Below are positions 12,886 to 22,141 of a stretch of DNA of 64,000 nucleotides, one piece after another. The notes beneath the pieces are model-generated. The model was not told the origin of the DNA. It searched no databases and was given only the letters and a program-made list of their open reading frames with translations. Position 1 is the stretch's first letter; each line of letters begins with the position of its first letter. This DNA is from Girardinichthys multiradiatus (Eukaryota; Chordata; Actinopteri; Cyprinodontiformes; Goodeidae). The DNA lies in contig NC_061795.1 of assembly GCF_021462225.1 (NCBI RefSeq), positions 4,727,001-4,791,000 on the forward strand. Reading direction: 5' to 3'. The position numbers were made by a program, and so were the translations under genes.

Positions 12886-13904
12886 GAGTTGAACTCTGTT
12901 GCAGTTCAAACTGAGCATCAGAATGGGAAAGAAAGGTGATTTAAGTTACTTTGAACGTTGCATGGTTGTTGGTGCCAGACAGGCTGGTCTGAGTATTTCA
13001 GACACTGCTGATCTACTGGGATTTTCACACACTACCATATCTAGAGTTTACAGAGACAGGTCCGAAAAAGAGAAAATGTCCAGTGAGCGGCAGTTCTGTG
13101 AGTGAAAATGCCTTGTTGATGCCAGAGGTCAGAGGAGAATGGCCAGACTGGTTCGAGCTGATAGAAAGGCAACAGTAACTCAAATAACCACTCGTTACAA
13201 CCAAGGCATGCAGAAGAGCATCTCTTAATGCACAACACATCAAACCTTGAGGCGGATGGGCTACAGCAGCAGAAGACCACACCGGGTGCCACTCCTGTCA
13301 GCTAAGAACAGGACACTGAGGCTAAATTTTGCACAGGGTCACCAAAATTGGACAATAGAAGATTGGAAAAACGTTGCCTGGTCTGATGAGTCTTGATTTC
13401 TGCTGCAACATTCGGATGGTAGGGTCAGAATTTGGCGTCAACAACATGAAAGCATGGATCCATCCTGCCTTGTATCAACAGTTCAGGCTGGTAGTGGTAT
13501 AATGGTGTGGGGGATATTTTCTTGGCACATTTTGGGTCCCTTAGTACCATTTGAGCATCGTGTCAACGCCACAACCTACCTGAGTATTGTTGCTGACCAT
13601 GTCCATCCCTTTATGACCACAGTGTACCCATCTTCTGATCATTACTTGGAGCAGGATAACACGCCATGTCATAAAGCACGAATCATCTCAGACCGGTTTC
13701 TTGAACATGACAATGAGTTCACTGGACTCAAATGGCCTCCATAGTCACCAGATCTCAATCTAATAGAGCACCTTTGGGATGTGGTGGAACGGGAGATTTG
13801 CATCATGTTGACTCTATACCACGACGGATTGAGGCAGTTCTGAAGGCAAAAGGGGGTCCAACCCGGTACTAGCAAGGTGTTCCTAATAAAGTGGCTGGTG
13901 AGTA
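12886..13904 (+). pseudogene. Tc1/mariner transposase copy (family E), decayed
   Basis: The transposase would start at ATG 12923 (MGKKGDLSYFE). It shows an N-terminal helix-turn-helix (GLSISDTADLLGFSHTTISR) and a DDE region with NWTIEDWKNVAWSDES, VMVWGIFSWHILGP and EQDNTPCHKARI. Such proteins cut and paste DNA at TA sites. Stops interrupt it after ERQFCE (13105) and after WSDES (about 13392), and about 110 bases are missing after 13803 relative to the family as I remember it. The right end (CCTAATAAAGTGGCTGGTGAG) is present; the matching left end was not found upstream. Another 3' fragment lies at 48735..49025. Confidence 0.88.
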
Positions 13905-13948
13905 TATAAATATATCTATATATAAATATATATATAGATATATTTATA
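13905..13948. repeat. AT-rich palindrome at the Tc1 right end
   Basis: Arms 13905..13922 and 13931..13948 are perfectly complementary (18 bases each) around an 8-base AT loop. It begins at the target TA of the transposon, so it may be expanded microsatellite grown from the integration site. Confidence 0.7.
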
Positions 13949-14044
13949 GCTTGCAGATAATGAAAACCCAATATTCAGTGTTTGAGGAACTGTGAACATT
14001 GTGAAAAAAGTGTAGAATATTCATAAATAGTTAAGTGAAAGGAA
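13949..14044. other. Short unassigned spacer
   Basis: Sequence between two transposon remnants; nothing was recognised. Confidence 0.3.
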
Positions 14045-14117
14045 AAAGTATGCTAGGAAAAGGTGGACCAGCAACAGGGATAACCGCAGTCATAAGAGGA
14101 TTACCAACTAAGATCAA
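14045..14117 (+). mobile_element. Tc1/mariner family D, left part, split by LINE
   Basis: Words such as GGAAAAGGTGGACCAGCAACAG and AGAGGATTACCAACTAA match the N-terminal region of a teleost Tc1 family. The same element resumes at about 14930, so the LINE between them is a later insertion. Confidence 0.5.
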
Positions 14118-14925
14118 TTCAGGCTAAGGATGAGGTCCGCACATCATTATTATCATTCCTTTTTACTCTGTACACGTCAGACTTCCAGTACAAGACAGAC
14201 TCCTGTCATCTGCAGAAATTCTCAGATGACTCTACAGTGGTGGAGTGGATCAGAGATGAACGAGAAGGTGAGTACAGGGAGCTGGTGGACCACTTTGTGG
14301 CACGGTGTGGAAACAATCATCTCATCTTGAACATGCATAAAACAAACGAGTTAATTGTAGATTTTAGGAGAAACAAGAATAGGTCAAACACTATTTCCAT
14401 CATGGGAGAAGACCTGGAGGTGGTGGTGTTCACCTGGACAACAGACTAGAGTCTAGATGCAACTATGAAGCCATCTACAAGAAGGATCAGAGCAGACTGT
14501 ACTTCTTGAGGAAGCTTAGGTCCTTCAGTGTTTCCAGCAAGATGCAGATCTTCTCTAAGTCTGTTGTAGAGAGTGTGATCTCTTCTGCCATCATCTGCTG
14601 GGGAAGCAGCATCAGAGCCAGGGACTTAAAAAAGCTGAACTAATAAAGAAGTCTGGCTCTGTTCTGGGGACTTCTATGGAACCTCTGGAGATCATTGTGC
14701 AATGAAGAAAATTATGAAGAACCCTGAGCATCTTCTTCATGAGAGTGTCTTCAGTCAGAGGCTTCTTCAGATCTGCTGTAAGACAGACCGCTACAGGAGA
14801 TCCTTCCTGCCCACAGCCATCAGCATCTACAACGGCTCTTTGAAGAAACCTGCATATATGAGCTACAACAACATTTAATTTCCCTTTGGGATGAATAAAG
14901 TATTTGTGAATTGAATTTGAAAAGC
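14118..14925 (+). mobile_element. Rex1-like (CR1/L2 group) LINE, 3' part
   Basis: A degenerate reverse transcriptase 3' half. The catalytic FSDDST box is visible at about 14220, followed by VEWIRDEREGEYRELVDHF, NHLILNMHKTNELIVDFRR, DQSRLYFLRKLRSFSVSSKM and ESVISSAIICWGSS. Frameshifts (after about 14430) and stops (before 14450 and at 14641) inactivate it. The 3' end reads TTTCCCTTTGGGATGAATAA followed by a TTGAATT-type tail, as in fish LINEs of this group. A stretch at about 14484 is close to the published Rex1 primer region as I remember it, which suggests Rex1/Babar. It is 5' truncated and inserted in a Tc1 copy. Confidence 0.75.
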
Positions 14926-14929
14926 CACT

Positions 14930-15515
14930 ACGCACAGACCAATCCTACACATGGGCTACTAATGTTGCATTACTTATGTCAAACCGATCCTGAACTAGAG
15001 ACAATATCAGAAGTGTTTTGCCTAGGCTAAAGAGAAGAACTGGTATTCCAAAGTCTTCTTTCAGATAAAAGGGAAGTTTGAATTTCCTTTGGAAATCAAG
15101 GTCCCAGAGTCTGGAAGAAGAGTAGAGAGGCACAGAATCCACTTTGTTTGAAATCCAGTGTGAAGGTTCCACAGTTAGTGATGATTTGAGGTGTTCTGTC
15201 ATTTGCTGATGTTGGTCCACTGTGTGGAAGTCCACAGTCAACGCAGCCATCTACCCAGAAAATTTTAGACCACTTGTTTTCTTCTGCTGACAAGCTTTAT
15301 GGTGATGCTTATTTTATTTTCCAGCAGGACATTGTACCTGCCCACACTGCCAAAGGTACCAAAAGCTGGTTCAGTGAGGTACTGTACTTTGTGTTCCTGT
15401 ACTTTATTGGTCAGCAAACTGGTCTGAACAGAACCCCATTGAGAATCCATGGAGCATTGTCCAGAGGGAGATGAGACACCAGATGCAGATGATCTGAAGG
15501 TGATCTATATTAGGA
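14930..15515 (+). pseudogene. Tc1/mariner family D transposase, right part
   Basis: The DDE-type transposase segment is recognised by the words AAATCAAGGTCCCAGAGTCTGG, TGTGAAGGTTCCACAGT and by the frame FQQDIVPAHTAKGTKSWF at about 15317. FQQD...AHTA marks the second catalytic Asp region. Deletions and frame changes follow, and the third catalytic motif (PDLNPIEN-like) is disrupted. This continues the element begun at 14045. Confidence 0.75.
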
Positions 15516-15537
15516 CTCTATTCAAAAATTGTACAAT

Positions 15538-15625
15538 TTCCACTCAGAAGAAACATGCTGGTAAAATTAAAAGAATACGTTAAACCTAAGACTTCCAGGC
15601 TTATGAATAATTTTGGGCTTGACTG
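15538..15625 (+). mobile_element. Tc1/mariner family F right end
   Basis: Contains CAGAAGAAACATGCTGGTAAAA and ends AATTTTGGGCTTGACTG followed by TA. A clearly related end lies at 30209..30293. It is either a separate truncated element or the right end of the adjoining Tc1 remnant. Confidence 0.55.
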
Positions 15626-15627
15626 TA

Positions 15628-16059
15628 AACACAGACACAAAGTACTCTTTAAAAAGGTGCAACATAGTATTTTATTTATCAACACATAAATAATATTCAA
15701 ATAAAGAAGTATATTTGAGGCAATATGTGTACAGCTTGACATTTCTATAAATCAAAATTTTACAATAACAGATGCAAATAGATGATAAAAAAAAACAAAC
15801 ATTTCTGAAGCAGCAAACTGCTTACAAGCACCCACATGTAAATGCTTGGACCAAGAGGTGATGTGGGAGGTAGCATGGTTTCATGGTAGGTAACACTTCT
15901 GCATGTCTGCACAGTCGCAGATGGAATTCGTACCTGGCTGTGCAGCTGGATATCAATCAGAGGAGACGAAAGATACAAAGGAAACATGTTGGTAACTCAT
16001 ACACACAAACAAATGCACAATAAATCACAGACTGCTGCCAGGATCCTGATTAACCGACT
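15628..16059. other. 3' flank of poc1, nothing recognised
   Basis: AT-rich sequence beyond the likely transcript end. A second TTTATT (minus-strand AATAAA) occurs near 15672 and could be an alternative distal poly(A) signal. Confidence 0.35.
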
Positions 16060-16085
16060 GACCCCAGACAAGAACCACCATGGTG

Positions 16086-16091
16086 TTTATT
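16086..16091 (-). terminator. Poly(A) signal of poc1
   Basis: TTTATT on the plus strand gives AATAAA on the gene strand, 92 bases past the stop codon. This would give a short 3' UTR ending roughly at 16060 to 16075. The position fits, but cleavage is inferred. Confidence 0.5.
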
Positions 16092-16182
16092 TAAAAAAAT
16101 GTATAAAAAAGATCACACACAGAGACCCGTGCCCATACATTATCAACAGTTCTGAGATAAAGCAGAGAGCCACTCTGCGCCA

Positions 16183-16365
16183 TTATGCCTGAGAGAAGGA
16201 GGGTGTCATCCTCAAATTATCAGGGGACTCATCCGTCCCTTCGCTCTCCATCCTGTGTCTCTCTCCTGATGCCTGCATGTCCTTCAGGATCTGAGACTGG
16301 TGCTGGAGACACTCCTTCATCTTGTCCTCTGTTAGGGTGAGACGTTCCTCCAGCACAGAAACAGT
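16183..16365 (-). CDS. poc1: POC1 centriolar protein, last coding exon
   Basis: POC1 proteins are WD40 proteins of the centriole wall and basal body needed for centriole stability and cilium formation. This terminal exon encodes TVSVLEERLTLTEDKMKECL, the conserved coiled coil that ends the POC1 family, then 40 more residues to a TAA stop at 16183. The acceptor on the gene strand reads TCCATGCAG and the exon starts in phase 0, matching the donor of the exon at 21902. As I recall, vertebrate POC1 proteins end within about 5 to 15 residues of the ECL motif, so the polar tail (HRMESEGTDESPDNLRM...) is a notable extension. Whether this is POC1A or POC1B cannot be settled from this part. Confidence 0.85.
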   Translation of the reverse strand, partial: TVSVLEERLTLTEDKMKECLQHQSQILKDMQASGERHRMESEGTDESPDNLRMTPSFSQA

Positions 16366-16778
16366 CTGCATGGACAAATTGGAGTGATAGGGGTGGGTGA
16401 GATTGCACAATAATTATACAGCAGCCACAGAATAATTACAGAGGCAGAAGCAACTCGGAGGGCCTGGAAACAGTCCCGTCATCGTCCTGGAAAAAAAATG
16501 CAAAAGCCAGAGACCCAGAAGAGACTGAATGGCAAGCTTAAGTTTTTATAAAATACTTTTCCTTTGGTTGCCTGCATTTTATGAAATGAGACTACTTGCA
16601 AAAATGAGAAAAAAAAAAGGAAATCAGTTTTGTATCTTGATTTGGAGTAAAAAGATAGGAAGGCTCCTGTGCCAAAAGAGGGAAAAATGAAGACAAAGGA
16701 TGAGAAAACAACTAGAAGATGATAAATTAATCTATGTTAAAACATCAAAAGCCAAACATGCAAACATGTAGGACAGAC
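16366..16778 (-). other. Terminal poc1 intron, proximal part
   Basis: Intronic sequence between the last-exon acceptor and the first transposon remnant. No feature was recognised. Confidence 0.5.
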
Positions 16779-17583
16779 AGGACAATGCAAAACTATTACA
16801 CTTTTCCCATTTTGTTAACTTACAACCACAAACTCCGGTGGATATTAGATGGATTTTCTGTGACAGAGCAACATAATGTAGTACATCAATAATTGGTGAA
16901 AGGAAAACTATACATGGCTTCAAACATTTTTTTATGGTTAGGTCTTCTGCCCCCTTTACTTTGAGTCCACCTGTGAGCTATTTGATCCCAGCTGTTCTCT
17001 GGGGGCATCAGTGGTTGGTTGGAGAACATTAATGAACAAACAGAATCATGACGTTTAAAGCAGTTTTAGATTAGAAAACAATATTTCAAGGTTTGAATAT
17101 TTTGGAATGCTGGAAACTGAAAGAGAATAGCATAACTGTAAACCTCTTAAAATGACAGACTGGGTGAGGAGAGTCTTTTTCGTAGCAGCCAAGAGATTCA
17201 CAGCTAAAGTGGGGAAATTTGTCAACAAGACAACTTTAACCAATGCATTTAACAGATCTGGTCTTTCTGGAAGACTGTCAAGAAGAAATTAATTTGCCAT
17301 TTGCCAAAGTCGTGTAGGGGCACAGCAGTGGAAGACAGTGGTCAGATGAGACCAAACATGAACCTTTTAAATCCACATGAAAGAGATTATGTTTGGCAGC
17401 AAACGCTGTACATAACCCTAAACACAACATCCCCACCATGAAACATGGTGATAACAGCATCATGCTGTGGGGACGCTTTTCTTCAGCAGGGACATGGTCA
17501 GAGTGGATAGGTAGAAGGACAGAGCTAGACTTAGAGACTTAGACAGGATTAACTTTCAAACAAGACATACAGCCCTAAACATA
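16779..17583 (+). mobile_element. Tc1/mariner family A, left half (host of nested insertion)
   Basis: An old Tc1 copy in the poc1 intron. Near 16805 the left end has CATTTTGTTAACTTACAACCACAAACT. Transposase remnants include GTGAAGAC-type words near 17327, CCCACCATGAAACATGGTGATA (about 17432) and AGCATCATGCTGTGGGGACG (about 17457), coding HHGMLWG-like DDE context. It breaks off at CCCTAAACATACAG followed by TA (17582), where a second Tc1 was inserted, and resumes at 20681. It is heavily diverged with no open frame. Confidence 0.75.
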
Positions 17584-18000
17584 CAGTACAGACCAAAAGG
17601 TTTGGACACACCTTCTCATTCAAAGAGTTTTCTTTATTTTCATGACTATGAATATTGTAGCTTCACACTGAAGGCATCAAAACTATGAATTAACACATGT
17701 GGAATTATATACTGAACCAAAAAGTGTGAAACATCTGAAAATATGTCTTATATTCTAGGTTCTTCAAAGTAGCCACCTTTTGCTTTGATTACTGCTCCGC
17801 ACACTCTTGGTATTCTGTTGATGAGCTTCAAGAGGTAGTCACCTGAAATGGTTTTCACTTCACAGGTGTGCCCTGTCAGGTTTAATAAGTGGGGATTTCA
17901 AGCCTTATAAATGGGGTTGGGACCATCAGTTGTGTTGTGCAGGAGGTGTATATAGTACACAGCTGATAGTCCTACTGAATAGACTGTTAGAATTTGTATT

Positions 18001-18494
18001 ATGGCCAGAAAAAAGCAGCTAAGTAAAGAAAAACAAGTGGCCATCATTACTTTAAGAAATGAAGGTCAGTCAGTCCGAACAATTGGGAAACTTTGAAAGT
18101 GTCCCCAGGTGCAGTCGCAAAAACCATCAAGCGCTACAAAGAAGCTGGCTCACATGAGGACCGCCCCAGGAAAGGAAGACCAAGAGTCCTCAGCTGCGGA
18201 CGATAAGTTCATCCGAGTCACCAGCCTCAGAAATCGCAGGTTAACAGCAGCTCAGATTAGAGAACAGGTCAATGCCACACAGAGTTCTAGCAGCAGACAC
18301 ATCTCTAGAACAACTGTTAAGAGGAGACTGTGTGAATCAGGCCTTCATGGTAAAATAGCCGCTAGGAAACCACTGCTGAGGACAGGCAACAAGCAGAAGA
18401 GACTTGTTTGGGCTAAAGAACATAAGGAATGGACATTAGACCAGTGGAAATGTGTGCTTTGGTTTGATGAGTCCAAGTTTGAGATCTTTGGTTC
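18001..18494 (+). pseudogene. Tc1 family B transposase, N-terminal part
   Basis: Starts at ATG 18001 with MARKKQLSKEKQVAI and the helix-turn-helix word RNEGQSVRTIGKL. A frameshift then gives a stop at about 18095, where the family reads on through KVSPGAVAKTIKRYKEAGS. A second frame change lies near 18195. From there SAADDKFIRVTSLRNRRLTA continues open through QWKCVLWFDESKFEIFG, which carries the first catalytic Asp (FDES). The frame ends where the LTR inserts at 18495. Confidence 0.88.
18491..18494. repeat. Target duplication GTTC, left copy
   Basis: The four bases before the LTR are repeated exactly after it (19958..19961). Removing the LTR and one copy restores the uninterrupted transposase sequence around TTTGGTTCCAACC. 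Confidence 0.85.
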
Positions 18495-19957
18495 TGTTGG
18501 GGCCATCCATTTGGTCGCACATTTTGATGCACGCAGCTCAACAGACGTCGCAGCTCTGACGTCACTGGAAGTATAAACCGGCTGAGATGCATAGTCTCGG
18601 GGCCATTTCCCGCCTGTCGCAGGACAGGCATTTCTGGAGAAACAAGAGCTCGCAGGCGAACGTTTGCTCCACAAGGCCATTCCCGGAAGAGCTTGAAAGC
18701 TGGAAATCTGTCTGATACGAGAAGATCAGAGGATTTATTTGCCGATCGAAGACCGTGCCACAACCGGCGCAGGTAAAAAACCTACAGAGGTTCTATGTCC
18801 AAGGAGATGAGTTTCCTCCTTGTGTATGCAGTCGACTAAAGGTTCTTCATCTTTTCCCCTCCTGGATGGATGAGAAGTTACCGTTTTTTTCTTAATTCAA
18901 TCACGGAGGCGTGAATCCCCCCCCCCCCCCCCCCCCCCCTTTTTCTTCAGACCTGATCCATCCTCAATCTGTGGAGAGAAGAAATCAACTTCAAAGTAAT
19001 TTCGTTCTTTTCATAGTAAACCGGATAGGTGCATTTAGAGGTCTGGGCAGGATGAGGCAGTTAAGGTGATGTAGGATCACCAGTAGTTAATCTCAGGTAT
19101 TAACTTGTTGCTTGCAATACTGATTGAATTATGTTATGCTGAGCTGTGTTTTGATTTGCTGCGGAACCGTGGTTAATGTTTTCTCCGGCTGATCCCAAAT
19201 CAGCCAGGAGTTAGAAGTTGGACTTTTAAAAGTTTTTCATTCAAGGCAGCTGGGGTCTGGGCCTCGCCCAACCACTCTTTGTTCCAGTTTTATTGCTGGA
19301 AATTTTCCAATGGGTTCCCGCCTCAAGCGTTTATGACCCTTTTGTCAAGATTTGGGGCGTTCGGCTGATAGTGGCTAAAGGGGCGCGGCCCCACCGTTTC
19401 ATCAGCTGATCGCTGCGATCGAGACATCAACACGACAGGAGGACGTCTTCCCATTTAACCCAAATTACACATTTTGTCCATAAACTGCTGGTTTCATCTT
19501 CATAGACACTAAATGCATATATATATATTTCTTTTATTATTATTGTTAGGTAGTCATTGTTATTCCCTTTGTGTAGAACGGTGCTTGTTAGTTAGTTGAT
19601 GGTTTTTGGACCAGAATAATGGTATATCAGGATTAGTTGGCTTCAATAAATCTTCATATATATAATTAAGAGAAGCGTTTGTGTTTATTTCGTGCAAGAG
19701 AGATTTATCTGTCAAAACAAGGTCGAAGTTCCCCCACCTTCGGTGAAGCGGTTGAATAAACAGTGAGTTTGTGGTTTTGGTTAATAATTTGTAATTATTA
19801 AAGAGCTTTGAGCCCATAATCACAACACCAGAGGATATCTCTGATTTCTATTCGTAAGTGATGATCTTTGGTTAAGAAATTAATATTTTTCAAATTATTA
19901 TTTTAAATTATGATTCTTGACGAATATTAATTAATCAATAATCATATATTCCTTACA
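18495..19957. mobile_element. Solo LTR, 1463 bases
   Basis: It begins TGTTGGGGCC and ends CCTTACA, with the TG...CA ends of LTRs, and has an exact 4-bp target duplication (GTTC). It has no internal genes, so it is the product of LTR-LTR recombination. A 23-base C run lies at 18917..18939, and AATAAA occurs at about 19648 (CTTCAATAAATCTTC). The parent class is unknown: a 4-bp duplication is usual for class I endogenous retroviruses and some Gypsy elements, and the length is large. Orientation is probably plus, judged by the poly(A) signal. Confidence 0.85.
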
Positions 19958-19961
19958 GTTC

Positions 19962-20517
19962 CAACCACCGTGTCTTTGTGCGGCGCAGAAGAGGTGAACG
20001 GATGGACTCTACATGCCTGGTTCCCATCGTGAAGCATGGAGGAGGAGGTGTGATGGTGTGGGGGTGCTTTGCTTGTGACACTGTTGGGGATTTATTCAAA
20101 ATTGAATGCATACTGAACCAGCATGGCTACCACAGCATCTTGCAGCAGCATGCTATTCCATCTGGTTTGCGTTTAGTTGGACCATCATTTATTTTTCAAA
20201 TGGACAATGACCTCAAACACACCTCCAGGCTGTGTAAGGGCTATTTGACCAAGAAGGAGAGTGATGGGGTGCTGCACCAGATGACCTGGCCTCCACAGTC
20301 ACCGGACCTCAACCCAATCGAGATGGTTTGGGGTGAGCTGGACCGCAGAGTGAAGGCAAAAGGGCCAACAAGTGCTAAGCATCTCTGGGAACTCCTTCAA
20401 GACTGTTGGAAAACCATTTCAGGTGACTACCTCTTGAAGTTCATCAACAGAATACCAAGAGTGTGCAGAGCAGTAATCAAAGCAAAAGGTGGCTACTTTG
20501 AAGAACCTAGAATATAA
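19962..20517 (+). pseudogene. Tc1 family B transposase, C-terminal part
   Basis: Continues the transposase after the LTR: NHRVFVRRRRGERM, GGGGVMVWGCFACDTVGD, then FIFQMDNDLKHTSRLC with the second catalytic Asp, then WPPQSPDLNPIEMVWGEL with the third catalytic region (Tc1 has D, D, E). The frame is open for about 180 codons to a stop at 20515. The last ~36 codons lie in the terminal inverted repeat. It is intact in itself but cut off from its N-terminal half by the LTR and frameshifts. Confidence 0.9.
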
Positions 20518-20680
20518 GACATTTTCAGTTGTTTCACACTTTTTTGTTCAGTATATAATTCCACATGTGTTAATTCATAGTTTTGATGTCTTCAGTGTGA
20601 AGCTACAATATTCATAGTCATGAAAATAAAGAAAACTCTTTGAATGAGAAGGTGTGTCCAAACCTTTGGTCTGAACTGTA

Positions 20681-20710
20681 CATCTAGAGCTGCAAGGGAA
20701 TATCTTCAAT
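20681..20710 (+). mobile_element. Tc1 family A, short middle piece
   Basis: CATCTAGAGCTGCAAGGG resumes the older Tc1 right after the nested Tc1 (family word CAGAGCTACAATGG). It is then interrupted by a hAT-type MITE. Confidence 0.55.
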
Positions 20711-20939
20711 CAAGGGTCTCAAGCTGCAGTCCCTTCAGGCCAGGTGTCATGCTACTTTTAGATGTGTCTGCGATCCAACATGGCTGAATCAAATGGCGAA
20801 ATTGCCTCCTCGGCATGTAGGTCAAGCTCTACAGAACCTTGCCAACAACCTTATTACTGGAGTCAGGTGTGTTGAGTCAGAAATGCATCTTAAAGCTGCA
20901 GGATACTAGACTTTGAGGACTGGAGGTCGAAACCTCTGG
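20711..20939. mobile_element. hAT-type non-autonomous element (MITE)
   Basis: Ends are inverted: CAAGGGTCTCAAGCTGCAGTCC at the left, GGACTGGAGGTCGAAACCTCTG at the right. The inside has ACTTTTAGATGTGTC and GAGTCAGGTGTGTTG, words of a common teleost hAT-like MITE. No clear 8-bp duplication remains. A related copy lies at about 28568..28780. Confidence 0.6.
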
Positions 20940-21349
20940 TTTAGAACAAAGGAATCTGTTGTAGATTTAAAGGCACTCTTCATCCAATCTGACTGAGATT
21001 GAGCTAGTTTACCAAAAAGAATAGGCACAAATTATAAACTAAATGTGCAAAGCTGGTAGAGACATACCTCAAAAAGCTTCCTCCTGTAACTGCAACACTT
21101 CTTTTACAGATTGGTTCTATTTAGGAGCCTCAGAGTAAATTGAGCTGAAATTTAATGGACTTCACACTTTTCACAGATTTTTATCCGTAAAACATTAGAA
21201 ATCCATGTATCACATTCCTTTCACTTCACAATCACTCACTACTTTGTGTAGGCCTATCATATTAAATCATAATGAATTACATGGTTGTGGTTGAAATGCG
21301 ACAAAATCAGGAAAAGTTCAAGAGATATGAATACTTCTATTTGGCGCTG
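20940..21349 (+). mobile_element. Tc1 family A, right part
   Basis: Contains CATCCAATCTGACTGAGATTGAGC, TGTGCAAAGCTGGTAGAGACAT and TTTCACTTCACAATCACTCAC, matching the 3' transposase and right end of the family. It ends TTTGGCGCTG followed by TA. With 16779..17583 it brackets the nested insertions. Confidence 0.7.
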
Positions 21350-21901
21350 TAAGTGCTGGCTTTAAGCGATCTGAGGAAAGACATTCATCAGTAACAATGA
21401 AGGACAGCAGCACTTCTCTCTTAGAAGAAGAAGAAAAAACTCCCTCCCTGAGAAGAGAGTTTCTTCTTTATCTTACAGACATACTAGACATGGTTGCCTC
21501 TCAGTAAAGTACAGCTGTGATCCTACCAAGGACTCTCCAGTGGGACTGAACAGGATGGACTTGCTACCATTATACACAGCAGCGAAATTGTCTCCATGTT
21601 CAGGATTACAACACTTGCCTGTAATAAAACAAATTAAAGGAAGACAAGAAAGCATTGCTATAGGGGGCACACTATCAATCAGTCCCAGAACATGTTATTT
21701 TCTTCCTGTTACTGATTTTTTTTTTTTTATTGAATTGAATTGAATTTGTTTCTGCCTGATTAGTAATAATACCTCCAATTCAGAAAAAAAAGACCTGATA
21801 GAGCTACAAACTGTCAAAATGAGTCAAAAGACAAGTACATAGCCAGAATACTGTCTTTCAGTAGCTGCCAGCTTAAACATTAAGTTTCCCTTTTAGCTGA
21901 C
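21350..21901 (-). other. Terminal poc1 intron, distal part, with weak exon candidate
   Basis: On the minus strand a splice-flanked open block at 21477..21618 has acceptor TTTGTTTTATTACAG and donor GTAAGAT, and would code GKCCNPEHGDNFAAVYNGSK and more. Its length (142 or 92 bases) is not a multiple of three, so including it would break the poc1 frame. It is probably chance or a rare alternative exon. A T-rich run lies near 21717..21730. Confidence 0.3.
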
Positions 21902-22141
21902 CTGCGTGAGAACATCCAGCTGTTGAACAATGTGTTGCAGGGTGAAGTCCAGACTTGATGGATGACCGGAGAGGACTTCCAGTGGGTGGGTCTGCGCTGT
22001 GTCCACTTCCTCACTCCTTCCTTTTCCCGCACTTTCTGAGCCGGTCTGGTTCCCAGAAGTTGGCCCTGCCCAGTTGGTACTTTCACCTCCGGTCCGCTCT
22101 TCTACTCTTGAACTTGTGACATGACGGGCCAGGAAATTGGC
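21902..22141 (-). CDS. poc1: POC1 centriolar protein, penultimate coding exon
   Basis: Encodes 80 residues in phase 0 at both ends. The first ~65 are polar and variable (rich in Ser, Gly, Glu, Thr), as in the linker after the WD40 propeller of POC1. The end, TLQHIVQQLDVLTQ, is the hallmark start of the POC1 C-terminal motif and continues as TVSVLEERLTL in the next exon. The donor on the gene strand is CACGCAG followed by GTCAGC. The acceptor chosen is CGCCCACACAG at 22142. An alternative acceptor (ATTAATCAACAG, about 22190) would add some 17 residues in the same open frame. The family motif makes the identity firm, the exact 5' edge less so. Confidence 0.82.

Larger units (their letters stand above)
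17584..20678 (+). mobile_element. Tc1/mariner family B, nearly complete, split by a solo LTR
   Basis: The ends are exact: CAGTACAGACCAAAAGG at the left and CCTTTGGTCTGAACTG at the right, flanked by TA at 17582 and 20679. Terminal inverted repeats are long, about 270 bases (17584..17856 and 20406..20678). The inner ~110 bases of the right arm are the 3' end of the transposase gene, so the left arm is an inverted copy of coding sequence. Without the 1.47-kb LTR insertion the element is about 1.63 kb, normal for Tc1. The transposase is frameshifted. A deleted relative lies at 8913..9270. Confidence 0.92.

Noticed and set aside
19978..20517. Long open frame as a host gene
   Set aside because: It is the C-terminal half of a Tc1 transposase inside defined transposon ends.
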